Assembly: GCA_964564435.1 (NCBI GenBank)
Contig: CAZMAT010000006.1
Location: 1-64,000 of the forward strand
DNA length: 64,000 bases
Direction: 5' to 3'
Source: Fermentibacter sp964564435
GTDB lineage: Bacteria; Fermentibacterota; Fermentibacteria; Fermentibacterales; Fermentibacteraceae
Positions 24,733 to 33,302 of this stretch are shown piece by piece. Numbering within the stretch: position 1 is the first letter of the stretch; the number at the start of each line of letters is the position of its first letter. The position numbers were made by a program, and so were the translations under genes. The notes under the pieces are model-generated. The model saw nothing but the letters and a program-made list of their open reading frames with translations, had not been told where the DNA came from and did not search any database.

Positions 24733-26196
24733 TCATCGTCCCAGCCTCTGATCCCGCCACCCGAAGTGCTTCTCGAACTCGAACACCGGAGGGAAGGAGC
24801 CGAAGCCGATGAGTACGGCTCCATCGCCCTCGAATACGGTTTCGATCTCTTCCGGAGGGCACGGGGCGAAGCCGCGGGGGCTCTCGAACCCGCCCTTCAG
24901 CAGCGGGATGCCCATCGGATCGAAGCCCGCCGCCGCGGCGGAGACCGCATCCACGGCGAGCGGAGAGCATCCCGCCAGGATCACGCCCGACTGCGCCGGA
25001 TCGGCATCGAGGGGTCCGTTCCCCTGTCCGCCCACGATCCCGTCTACCACGTTGAAGAACCTGCGGCGCGGGGTGTCGCCCATGACCCCGTCACGCCCGC
25101 AGAACGTGATTATCGCCGCCAGATCGAGCACCATGCGCCAGGTGGTGTCGTTGCCGTGCCAGTTGCCGCTCCTGACCACCTCGCGGGTGGACCCGAAGAT
25201 GCCGTATCCCAGAGGCTTGAGCGCCCTTGCTGCGGCCCCGGCCACCCTGCCTCCGCAGAGCACGATCCTCTTCGCGGCCTTCACAGCCAGGTTCTCGAGC
25301 CTTCCTCCGCGCCTGCCGTCGGGGAACTGGTCGCCGCCCTCGGATGGAGGGCCGAAGCGGTAGTGCGGCAGCATGTTCTTGTTTCCGGCCAGGCCCACCA
25401 TGCCCTTCAGGCATCCCGTCATCCCGCACTTCTTGTGTGTCTTGAGCTTCGGGATGTTGATGACCACGTCTGCCGACAGGGCCATGCCCGAGACCTCGTA
25501 GACGTGCCTCCCGCCCGAGTGGCTCCGGTTCGTGACCCCTGTGTCGTATGCGGCGCCGTAGAACGATGCGGAGCCGCGACTTCCCTCGAAGTGGCTGGAT
25601 CCGGCGAGGTCGGTCGTCACATATCCCGCCGGATCGCCGGGGAGTCTGACGCTGCCGGTGCACACGCCGTCCCGCACGATCCATCTCTCCGTCCGGAGGT
25701 CGAGGAGGTCCACGGGCACCCCCGCCCTCGACCGGACGACCTCCACCATCCCGGCAAGGCCGGTCCTCCGGGCCGTCAGGCCGAAGTCGGAGTCGGTCTG
25801 GGGCGAGTCGGCTATCACGACTCTGCCCTTCCCGCCCAGCGCTATCAGGACGTAGTCGAGCACTGCGCGCACGACCGATGCGGAGGTGACGATCTGCTCG
25901 TACTGGTCCGGATGCCCCTCGCGGGCCTCGCAGACGAGGTTCGGCTTGATCAGGACCATGTCGCCCCTGCGGACGACCTCACCCAGAGGGTTCCAGGCCG
26001 GGGTGCCGAGGTTCCCCCGGTCCATCCCGAGGGTTGCGAGGGCTGCCCTGACGGCTTTGTAGGCATGGTTGGCCCCGCCGCATCCGGCTGCTCCCCAGGG
26101 GTATTCGGGGAAGTCCGTGTCGGGGTCGAAGGGGGGTGTCGACGGATACGAGGCTTCCGCGGCTCTTGCGATTGCGACACGGCTAAGCTCGATCAT
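24733..26196 (-). CDS. DUF362 domain protein (second copy)
   Basis: 487 residues with 'DMVLIKPNLVCEAREGH', 'RVVIADSPQTDSDF', 'INIPKLKTHKKCGMTGCLKGMVG' and 'AGNKNMLPHYRFG'. It is a distant paralogue of the 18845-20161 protein and longer in the middle. No [4Fe-4S] ferredoxin motif is visible. The start ATG 26196 has GGAGG five bases upstream. Function unknown; two DUF362 copies in one locus suggest sequential or heteromeric action. It leads a three-gene minus-strand operon with two glycosyltransferases. Confidence 0.82.
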   Translation of the reverse strand: MIELSRVAIARAAEASYPSTPPFDPDTDFPEYPWGAAGCGGANHAYKAVRAALATLGMDRGNLGTPAWNPLGEVVRRGDMVLIKPNLVCEAREGHPDQYEQIVTSASVVRAVLDYVLIALGGKGRVVIADSPQTDSDFGLTARRTGLAGMVEVVRSRAGVPVDLLDLRTERWIVRDGVCTGSVRLPGDPAGYVTTDLAGSSHFEGSRGSASFYGAAYDTGVTNRSHSGGRHVYEVSGMALSADVVINIPKLKTHKKCGMTGCLKGMVGLAGNKNMLPHYRFGPPSEGGDQFPDGRRGGRLENLAVKAAKRIVLCGGRVAGAAARALKPLGYGIFGSTREVVRSGNWHGNDTTWRMVLDLAAIITFCGRDGVMGDTPRRRFFNVVDGIVGGQGNGPLDADPAQSGVILAGCSPLAVDAVSAAAAGFDPMGIPLLKGGFESPRGFAPCPPEEIETVFEGDGAVLIGFGSFPPVFEFEKHFGWRDQRLGR

Positions 26197-26252
26197 CTCA
26201 ACCTCCCTATGCCACGAATATGGGCCATGAGTGCGAAAAGGATTACTCCCGC

Positions 26253-26258
26253 TATATT
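26253..26258 (+). promoter_or_regulatory. Candidate -10 element upstream of the PaaK-like gene
   Basis: TATATT in the divergent intergenic region, about 47 bases before ATG 26305; the -35 position is poor. Confidence 0.25.
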
Positions 26259-26304
26259 CCGGAGTGCATCTTCGGGGTGATTTCTGGGGGGGGATGCCGT
26301 TTCG

Positions 26305-27702
26305 ATGTACTCCGGGCTGAGTTACAGCGTCTACAGGGCTCTTCCCGTGAGGCTCCAGAACCTCGCCGTATCCGCGATCTCCTCCGTGAGATGGAACCAC
26401 GAGTCGTCACCGGCGTTCCGCAAGCTGGTCCTGAAGCTCAGGAAGATGCAGTACTGGCCGCCGGACGACATGGAGGACCACAGGCGCAGGAAGCTCGCCG
26501 CAGTGCTCAAGGCAGCCTCGAACACGCCCTTCTACGACGGCATGATCCCCGACGCCCGCACCATCGACAGCGACCCCGTCGCCGTGCTCAAGTCCCTGCC
26601 CATACTGGACAAGCGCACCGTGGCGGAACGCCCCGGCGACTTCATCCCCATCGACGTCGACCCGGCGGGGCTCGTGAAGCACGGCACCAGCGGGACCACC
26701 GGCCTGCCCCTCAGGGTCTACTGGAACAGGGAATCGATGGACATGGAGCGCGCCCTCATCTGGCGCCACAGGCTCGCTGTGGGCTGCAGGTTCGGCCACG
26801 ACTGGGTCGGGATGCTGGGTGGCCACCGGATCGTCCCGATCGATCAGACGGCCCCTCCGTTCTGGAGGGAGTGCCCCCCGGCAAGGCTCTCCTATCTGTC
26901 AACCTACCACATCTCACCCGACAACGCCGTCCATTATCACAGGTATCTGGAGGAGAAGCAGATAGCCTTCCTGTCCGGCTATCCTTCGGCGCTCTACGCC
27001 CTGGCGCTCGCATTCCGGCGCAGCGGGCTTTCGGCCGGGCTGAAGGGCGCCTTCTTCGGTGCCGAACCACTTCACGACTTCCAGCGCGAGGCCGTGGAGG
27101 ACGTCTTCGGCTGCTACCTGTGGGACTACTACGGTCTGACCGAGAGGGTCGTCTCGGCGAGCGAGTTCGAGTGCAGGAACGGGCTGCACCTGAACTGGGA
27201 GAACTCCTATTTCGAAATCCTGGATGCCGAAGGCAGGGACGTCGAGCCGGGAGGATCGGGCGAGCTGGTCGGAACTTCTCTGAGCAACACCGGATTCACG
27301 CTGCTTCGCTACAGGACCGGCGACATGACCCGCCTCCTCGAGGGGGAGTGCTCGTGCGGCAGGATATCGCCGAGGGTGGAGGCCATAGACACCAAGGTCG
27401 AGGACCTCCTGGTCATGCCCGACGGCTCGCTGCTGTCGGCCTCGAACCTGACCTACCCGTTCAAGGGGATGTCGCACATCCGCCAGTCGCAGATCTACCA
27501 GAGGGTCCCGGAGGAGCTGATCGTCAGGATCGTGCCCGACCTGGGCTTCAACGACGAGGATGTGGAGAATCTCCGGAAGGAGGTCCTGGAGGTGCTGCCC
27601 GCCGGGGTGACGGTCAACGTCGTCTGCGTTCCCTCGATCCCGGTGAACAGCTCCGGCAAGTTCTCCTTCGCCGTCTCCGACGTCCCACCCCCTCCCGCCT
27701 AG
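26305..27702 (+). CDS. PaaK/CapK-like AMP-forming ligase
   Basis: 465-residue adenylate-forming enzyme. The P-loop-like 'HGTSGTTGLPLRVYWN' (about residues 130-145), 'FFGAEPLHDFQREAVEDVFG', 'DYYGLTERV' and 'LLRYRTGDMTRL' with a Cys-Gly pair 'GECSCGRISP' match phenylacetate-CoA ligase relatives known as CapK in polysaccharide loci. It probably activates an unknown carboxylic acid for transfer to a glycan. It is a single-gene transcript, ending in a CTAG palindrome shared with the converging membrane protein gene. Confidence 0.82.
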   Translation: MYSGLSYSVYRALPVRLQNLAVSAISSVRWNHESSPAFRKLVLKLRKMQYWPPDDMEDHRRRKLAAVLKAASNTPFYDGMIPDARTIDSDPVAVLKSLPILDKRTVAERPGDFIPIDVDPAGLVKHGTSGTTGLPLRVYWNRESMDMERALIWRHRLAVGCRFGHDWVGMLGGHRIVPIDQTAPPFWRECPPARLSYLSTYHISPDNAVHYHRYLEEKQIAFLSGYPSALYALALAFRRSGLSAGLKGAFFGAEPLHDFQREAVEDVFGCYLWDYYGLTERVVSASEFECRNGLHLNWENSYFEILDAEGRDVEPGGSGELVGTSLSNTGFTLLRYRTGDMTRLLEGECSCGRISPRVEAIDTKVEDLLVMPDGSLLSASNLTYPFKGMSHIRQSQIYQRVPEELIVRIVPDLGFNDEDVENLRKEVLEVLPAGVTVNVVCVPSIPVNSSGKFSFAVSDVPPPPA

Positions 27703-29621
27703 ATCCCTTCGCTCGCCGCCACCGGTCCGACGGGCTGCTGCGTGACTGCACCGACTCCGCAGGAGGGCGGCATCCGTTCGCCGTAGAACGATCGAGGGCG
27801 TGGCTCGATGGCCCTGTCCGGCGGCCTGCTCGCGAGGCTCTGCCCACCCGCCTCGCCGGCCAGATGCGCCTGGATCCCGGCCATCGCGCCCAGTTCGACA
27901 GGCGCCGAAGAAGGGTTCTTTCCGCCGATCCCCACCTCTGCATCGGACGAAACCGGGCCGGGTCCGACCGCGGCTGCAGCATCGGCCGCCGGGTCGCCCA
28001 GCCTCCAGAGGAAGGCACAGCCCCCTTCCGACTCCCACCTCATGACCTCGTCCCCGGAAGAGACCAGGATCGTGTTCTGCGGTCCTCCGCTCTCGGTCGC
28101 CTCCGGAACCCTGAGCTCCCAGGTGCCGTAGTCGTAGAGCCCCCGTGGACCCTCATGGCTGAGTATGTAGTCCGTTCCCCTGGAGACGAGATACTGCGAC
28201 AGAAGGCCGGACTCGATGGCATCAAGCATTCGGCCGTCGCCCACGAGGCCCTCCATCTGGATGACCCTGCCGTCGAAGAAGAACGAGAAACTGCCTGCCA
28301 TGTCTCCCATGGCCACGATATCCGAATCGTGGAGAGCGCCGTTCAGATCCTGCGCGATGACCAGGTTCCTGTACTTGAAGCTCTCGATGTCGGGAAGGGC
28401 GTTCCATGCGCCCCAGCAGACCGAGAGGACCACCAGCCCGGCGGAGATGACGACAGGGAAGGGCTGCAGCACAAAGCGGGGAGCGAGGCGTCCGAGCAGG
28501 CGGCCGAACCGGGGCGCGATCCGTTCCAGCAAGCCCGGGAGAGCGAATGCAGCGACCAGGAAGGCCGGCCACACGTACCACTGCCACAGGCGCCAGGTGG
28601 AGTTGAAGAGATAGAAGGCGGTGTAGAGAAGGATGTTTGCGCAGACTGCCAGCTCCACGGGATCGGCGGAGCCGGCCGCCCGGTCGTGACGTATCACGCG
28701 GGTGAACCACGGCACCGCTGCCTTCGCGATAAGGACGACAGAGACTGCCAGGAAGAGCAGATAGACGCCCCAGAGCGACTTCGGATCGCCCGGGCTCGCG
28801 AGCGAGAGCTGCTCGAAGAAGAGGTGGTTGAAGCTGAGGAACGTTGTCTTCACCGTGCCCGACACCGAGAGCATCCTGCCGAATGCCGCCCGGTTCACTG
28901 CCACGAGGATCGCGAGGCCGGCGACAGCCGGTCCTCCGGAAAGCAGCAGGATCTCCTTCCTCCTCGCAGTCGCTGTCCTCGAGAGGGCCAGGAACGTCAC
29001 CGTGAGCACGGTCAGAATCGCGGCGTCGAGCCGCGAAAGGCAGACGAGGAGCAGAGTGATCCCTAGGCGCAGCGTCCTGGCTTGGTCAGGGCCCGTCTCT
29101 GCGATGTCCCTGGCCTGGAGCATGGCCAGGATGGAGAGCGGCAGCAGGATCCCGGTCTCCATGCCCATCATGGAGAAATCCCTTGCATACCTCAGCAGGA
29201 ACAGGGTGCAAATGACCGCTACCAGAGAATGTCGGCCGCGTGCAGCCTCCCATGCTCCCGCGAACGCCGCGAGCCCCACCAGCAGGACGGAGATGGTCGC
29301 GACGAGCCTCAACTCGGTGATCCTGTCCTGCGAAGCCACGAACGCAGGGAGCACCGAGGCCATCCAGAGGGGATGGAACCCGTTCGTGGGGGTATCCCCG
29401 TCGAAGGTGACGGCGCCCCGGTCGACGATGTTGCGGGCGATCCTGAAGTAGTAGTAGGCGTCGTCAGCGAAGCCGGTTGCCACCGAGTCGCGGGGTGCCG
29501 ACCAGATCGAGACGGTTTCGAGAACGACGAGGAGAAGGATCGATGCGAGGATCAGGTGGATGGTTCCGGGCCGCGACGGGATGCGCACCCGGATGAAGCC
29601 TGCAGCCAGCGGTCCTGCCAC
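27699..29621 (-). CDS. Membrane glycosyltransferase-like protein (GT-C/PMT superfamily)
   Basis: 640 residues. 'GFADDAYYYFRIARNIVDRGAVTFDG' and 'TNGFHPLW' near residues 48-85 form the acidic GT-C loop, followed by about ten hydrophobic segments and a soluble C-terminal part of about 200 residues ending in a Pro/Ala/Ser-rich tail. It is likely to transfer a polyprenyl-phosphate-linked sugar at the outer face of the inner membrane. The start is GTG 29621 with GGAGG eight bases upstream. It is not closely similar to the two smaller GT-C proteins of the locus. Confidence 0.75.
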   Translation of the reverse strand: MAGPLAAGFIRVRIPSRPGTIHLILASILLLVVLETVSIWSAPRDSVATGFADDAYYYFRIARNIVDRGAVTFDGDTPTNGFHPLWMASVLPAFVASQDRITELRLVATISVLLVGLAAFAGAWEAARGRHSLVAVICTLFLLRYARDFSMMGMETGILLPLSILAMLQARDIAETGPDQARTLRLGITLLLVCLSRLDAAILTVLTVTFLALSRTATARRKEILLLSGGPAVAGLAILVAVNRAAFGRMLSVSGTVKTTFLSFNHLFFEQLSLASPGDPKSLWGVYLLFLAVSVVLIAKAAVPWFTRVIRHDRAAGSADPVELAVCANILLYTAFYLFNSTWRLWQWYVWPAFLVAAFALPGLLERIAPRFGRLLGRLAPRFVLQPFPVVISAGLVVLSVCWGAWNALPDIESFKYRNLVIAQDLNGALHDSDIVAMGDMAGSFSFFFDGRVIQMEGLVGDGRMLDAIESGLLSQYLVSRGTDYILSHEGPRGLYDYGTWELRVPEATESGGPQNTILVSSGDEVMRWESEGGCAFLWRLGDPAADAAAAVGPGPVSSDAEVGIGGKNPSSAPVELGAMAGIQAHLAGEAGGQSLASRPPDRAIEPRPRSFYGERMPPSCGVGAVTQQPVGPVAASEGI

Positions 29622-29996
29622 GGCGGCCCCCCTCCGATGTCGACGCCCGTCACCCGACCCCGGACGCGTGCGTCACCCGGAAGATCGAGCGCATAACCAT
29701 GTAGGTCAAGGTGGAAACGAGATGCCCGGTACCGGGGATTCCCGAAGGCCCGGGATCATTCCAGACCGGGGAAATCCGGTTTGCCTTGCCGCTGCGGTCC
29801 TCTGTCAGTCTGCCTGATCTTTGCCAGTGGAACCTCCATATTCCAGTGCATTCCCTGCCGGTTCCTCACAACCCGGCAGGTCGTCCAGCCTGCTGGAACG
29901 GGGTTGTACAATGACCGTTTTCCCGCCTTCATGGCCTTCATGCCGACGATGATCCTTGACGCGGCGACATCCTCGGGACCCGACGGTTCCCGCCTC
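29622..29996. other. Intergenic region between divergent genes (375 bases)
   Basis: This is the longest gap without a supported gene. It is less GC-rich than its surroundings and contains several short inverted repeats, the clearest being a 7-bp stem CTGCCGG (29855-29861) with CCGGCAG (29873-29879). TACAAT at 29907-29912 could be a -10 element for the downstream lipoprotein gene, with no clear -35. The plus frame is open from 29781, but its translation has no family features and begins before the probable signal peptide. Confidence 0.4.
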
Positions 29997-31166
29997 ATGC
30001 ATCCGAGGAGAACCGGCCCGATGTTCGTTTTCCTCGGCCTCTTCCTCCTCGGAATCGACGGATGTCGCGATCGGGGAGATATCTCCGATGAAGGCCCGGA
30101 TGCCGGACGTGACGGCGGGCCTGTTGACATCTGGAGCATTCAGAGCGCTCCTGTCGAAACCGTGAGATTCATATCGCGGTTGTCCGTCGAATCCGCCGAT
30201 ACCATCGGAGCTTCGGCCCTCGGATACGAAGGCGTGCCCCGCGGATTCGTCGCTGCCGATTCCCGTGGATTCATCGTATCCGACATCGGTTTCGCCACGC
30301 CTCGTCCCGAGGCGAGGGCCTACGGCTGGGACCTGGATCCGCAATGGACCTTCGTCGACTCGTCCCCTCCGGCCCCGTTTCACCCGTTTCTCGGCAGAGC
30401 CTGCATGTACGCCGACAGCCAGGCGCTCCTGTCGACCTCCGCGGGAGGCGGGATGCTCTACCTGCTGGACAGGGAGGATGGAGCACTCGAAGGCACGATC
30501 GTCCTCTCCGGCATTCTCCCGGATTCGGGAAGCGGCGAGTCCGCCCAGGGTTCACCCGTCGCCGGATCGCTCTCGATATCCGGTGAAACCATTCTGGCGG
30601 GCTGGAGCTACGCATCGTTCGACGGTGTCGACTGCAGCGTGAGTCTGCTCGATCGCAGCGGCGGGGAGATGGTGTCCTTCTCCCGTCCGTCCGGTCAGGA
30701 TGACATGGCGGCGCAGGAATGCAGGACCGCGCTGATCGGCGGATACTGCGCCGTCGCTCTCCCCTCGGAGGATCTCATCGTACTCGTCGACACATGCGGC
30801 GAGGTGGCCCGGACGATCACATGCGGGCACATGGCGGCGCGACCCTTCCTCACTCCGTCCGCCGCGGGCCCGAACATCTCCGTGGTCAATCCGGTCATTG
30901 CCGACATGCAGGCGGGCATCGACGAGAGGCTCTGGGTCCTGTTCGGGCCGGGAGCGTTCCCCACCGATTCGAGCGAGCTCTGGGCGATCGATCTCGAATC
31001 GATGGAGGCTTCGGTGCTGCCGCTGTCGTCCCTGGCTACGGGTTTCGGCGTGTGGGGGGACAGGGCTGTCGTACAGACGAGGGGTCGCGACAGGAACATG
31101 GAGACGGACTCCTGGAGCGATCCGGAGAACAGGGTTCTCGTCATGCAGCTGGAGGAGGGAGTATGA
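29997..31166 (+). CDS. Probable lipoprotein, beta-propeller-like
   Basis: About 389 residues. The N-terminus has a basic 'HPRRTG' stretch, then the hydrophobic 'MFVFLGLFLLG' and a cysteine in 'GIDGC', a plausible but imperfect lipobox. The rest is beta-rich with repeated 'FVAADSRGFIVSD', 'MLYLLDREDG' and 'VDTCGEVART' blocks resembling six-bladed propeller repeats. ATG 30021, with GAGGAG ten bases upstream, is an alternative start but loses the positive charge. Function unknown. It overlaps the next lipoprotein gene by ATGA, so the pair is co-translated. Confidence 0.6.
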   Translation: MHPRRTGPMFVFLGLFLLGIDGCRDRGDISDEGPDAGRDGGPVDIWSIQSAPVETVRFISRLSVESADTIGASALGYEGVPRGFVAADSRGFIVSDIGFATPRPEARAYGWDLDPQWTFVDSSPPAPFHPFLGRACMYADSQALLSTSAGGGMLYLLDREDGALEGTIVLSGILPDSGSGESAQGSPVAGSLSISGETILAGWSYASFDGVDCSVSLLDRSGGEMVSFSRPSGQDDMAAQECRTALIGGYCAVALPSEDLIVLVDTCGEVARTITCGHMAARPFLTPSAAGPNISVVNPVIADMQAGIDERLWVLFGPGAFPTDSSELWAIDLESMEASVLPLSSLATGFGVWGDRAVVQTRGRDRNMETDSWSDPENRVLVMQLEEGV

Positions 31167-32290
31167 CCCGCGAATACCGCTGTCTGCTGGCCGTGAGCGC
31201 AGCCGTGGCCGTATCGGGATGCGGAGGAGGCCGGCCCGGCGGCGGGGCGCAGGAACCGGACAGCCTCAGCCTGCTTCTCGAGGACTGGAGCGGATGGGCC
31301 GAAGGCTCCGATGACGGCCTCTGGGAGAGCGACAGCAGCAGATCAATCCATTTCGCCGAGCTGTCCGCTTTCGGGGGTGACGAGCCCTCTCCGCCGTTCT
31401 TCTCCATCGAGTCGTTCGACGTATCGGGCGATACGGTCATCGTCACCGACAGACAGAGCGAGCAGCTCGTCGCTCTGCGATCCACGGACGGGAGCGTCCT
31501 CTGGAGGACCGGACAGCCGGGCGAGGGTCCCGGGTGCTTCACCTCGATCGGTCAGGTGGATTGCTCGGGCGGGTTGATCGCCCTGGCCAACCAGGGGATG
31601 GGCCGGATAGACCTTTTCTCGCGGGATGGGACCTGGCTCGAATCGATTCCGTTCATGCAGCCATACGACCTGTGTTTCTTGGAGGACTCCCTCCTCGCGG
31701 TTGTCAGCCTGGCCGATCCCGAAGCGCTGGTGACCCTTGTGCGGGTCGACGGGGAGACGCTGTCGGCATTCGGGACATGGGATCATCCCTCGGCCGCCCT
31801 TCCGCCGGCGAACCGCAACCTCCACTGCGCTCTGGTCGCTCCCGGGATCCTCGCCGTCACCTCATACTACGCCAACCACATCCAGCTCATGGATCTCCGC
31901 GGGGATTCGACGATCCGCTCCTTCTCGCGCAACCTGCCCGTCGCGATCCCGGAGCCAGCAATCGGTGGAAGCGGAGGGATGACGACCTTCAGCCTCCAGA
32001 CCTGGATTCTCGACGTCGCTGCCGGGCCTTCGGGAACCGTCGACGTGCTCCTGCGGCCCTTCGACGAAGACCGTCAGACCATCGAAGGCCCCGACTTCGA
32101 GCCCGCGGGGGTCAGCATAGTCGACCGCTTCGACCTCGAGGGCCATTACCTGGACAGCTACGCCATTCCAGGGAGCATCGACCAGCTCCTGTACTCCGAC
32201 TCGGTGCTCTACGCTGCGGACTGGCGGGATTCGCGGCTCGTGATGTTCGGCTTTGCAGCCGGCCCAGTTATGGAACCCGGGGCGGACTAG
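31163..32290 (+). CDS. Lipoprotein with six-bladed beta-propeller-like repeats
   Basis: 375 residues. The signal 'MTREYRCLLAVSAAVAVSGC' ends in a good lipobox (VSGC). Repeats such as 'ESFDVSGDTVIVTDRQSEQLVALRSTDGSVLW' and 'LANQGMGRIDLFSRDGTWLESI' match 6-bladed propeller (NHL-like) lipoproteins common in FCB bacteria. It is coupled to the preceding, distantly similar lipoprotein. The role is unknown; a sensor or scaffold at the cell surface or periplasm is possible. Confidence 0.7.
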   Translation: MTREYRCLLAVSAAVAVSGCGGGRPGGGAQEPDSLSLLLEDWSGWAEGSDDGLWESDSSRSIHFAELSAFGGDEPSPPFFSIESFDVSGDTVIVTDRQSEQLVALRSTDGSVLWRTGQPGEGPGCFTSIGQVDCSGGLIALANQGMGRIDLFSRDGTWLESIPFMQPYDLCFLEDSLLAVVSLADPEALVTLVRVDGETLSAFGTWDHPSAALPPANRNLHCALVAPGILAVTSYYANHIQLMDLRGDSTIRSFSRNLPVAIPEPAIGGSGGMTTFSLQTWILDVAAGPSGTVDVLLRPFDEDRQTIEGPDFEPAGVSIVDRFDLEGHYLDSYAIPGSIDQLLYSDSVLYAADWRDSRLVMFGFAAGPVMEPGAD

Positions 32291-32297
32291 GGCGGGA

Positions 32298-33302
32298 TCA
32301 GTCCAGCAGCAGCCCCGCCACGACAGCCGGGAGGCCGGGGTTCCCGAGGCGGGGGAGCCTCCCGAATGACGCGGGATCGAGCGCGAGCGCGGAAGCGGCG
32401 TCGCGGACGACAGTAAGGCGGCCGAGCGATGCCAGGTGCTCGTCCATGCGTCCCGGCCTGCCCATGAAGAAGCTGACCGAAGGGACGCCGAGGACGGCGG
32501 CCTCGCGGGTCATCGTGCCGCCGCCGCCCGCTACCAGGCATGCGTTCCAGACCAGGTCGGGCCCGTCGAGCACCCTGCCCGGCACGATCGCCCCAGCCCG
32601 TCTGGCGGACACAGCCAGCGGATCGTCACCGGACCTCGGCACGAAGAGGATGCGGATGCCCTTCCGCTTCGAGAGGTTCTCGAGCAGGGCGTGGAAGATC
32701 CCTTCGCTTTCTGGATTGTGGTAGTGCGCGGTGACGGCCGGCGGGCGCAGAAGGACGTAGGGCTCGCCGCCCGTCAGTCCGGCTATCTCCGCAGGGATCT
32801 CACCGAACTCCCGGTCCGAAAGGTAGAGCTGCTCCTTGAAGCCCGGGAAGAACCGTGCCTTCCGGGTGTCGATCCCGGCCTCGCGGGCCCTGTCGATCCC
32901 CACGGCCTCGGGCAAGAGAATAGTGCGGCACAGCCTGTTGAAAATCGACGGGTTCACCCATTCGTAGTCGTACATCGTCACCGAGGGGATGCCCAGCATC
33001 ACCGAGGCCGGGGGGAGCGAGCGAGAGCCGTGCCCGAACGAGAGCTCCGGCCTGCGGCCGCGAGCCGACGCTGCGAGCGAGAAGGCCCTCGATATCGTGC
33101 CGATCACCTTGCCCGCACTGCTCTTCGACGAACCTCCCCCCGCGCGGATGTAGGGCAGCCCGTAGAGGTCGAGCAGCTCGCAGGTCGAGGCCCTGTCCCT
33201 TGCCGTGAAGAACACCTCGTGGCCCATCCGGGTCAGTTCGGAGGCGATCGGCTTCATCACGGGCACGTGCGGGGCGTTGTCGGCGTCGAACCAGATCCTC
33301 AT
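32298..33302 (-). CDS. DUF354 family protein (GT-B-like fold)
   Basis: 334 residues. 'RIWFDADNAPHVPVMKPIASELTRMGHEV' at the N-terminus and 'DLVWNACLVAGGGGTMTREAAVLGVPSVSFF' near the C-terminus are the DUF354 hallmarks, related to MurG and 2-epimerase folds. Family members occur in archaeal and bacterial surface-glycan loci; no reaction is established. It is coupled to the toroid gene by an ATGA overlap. Confidence 0.8.
   Translation of the reverse strand: MRIWFDADNAPHVPVMKPIASELTRMGHEVFFTARDRASTCELLDLYGLPYIRAGGGSSKSSAGKVIGTISRAFSLAASARGRRPELSFGHGSRSLPPASVMLGIPSVTMYDYEWVNPSIFNRLCRTILLPEAVGIDRAREAGIDTRKARFFPGFKEQLYLSDREFGEIPAEIAGLTGGEPYVLLRPPAVTAHYHNPESEGIFHALLENLSKRKGIRILFVPRSGDDPLAVSARRAGAIVPGRVLDGPDLVWNACLVAGGGGTMTREAAVLGVPSVSFFMGRPGRMDEHLASLGRLTVVRDAASALALDPASFGRLPRLGNPGLPAVVAGLLLD

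Noticed and set aside
26220..29066. Very long plus-strand open frame running across the PaaK-like gene and antisense to the GT-C gene
   Set aside because: Composition is Arg/Gly/Pro-rich with no family motifs. It is a by-product of high GC; the true genes in other frames have conserved motifs.
29781..29996. N-terminal extension of the first propeller-like lipoprotein
   Set aside because: It would bury the signal peptide about 70 residues into the protein and has no ribosome site or conserved feature.
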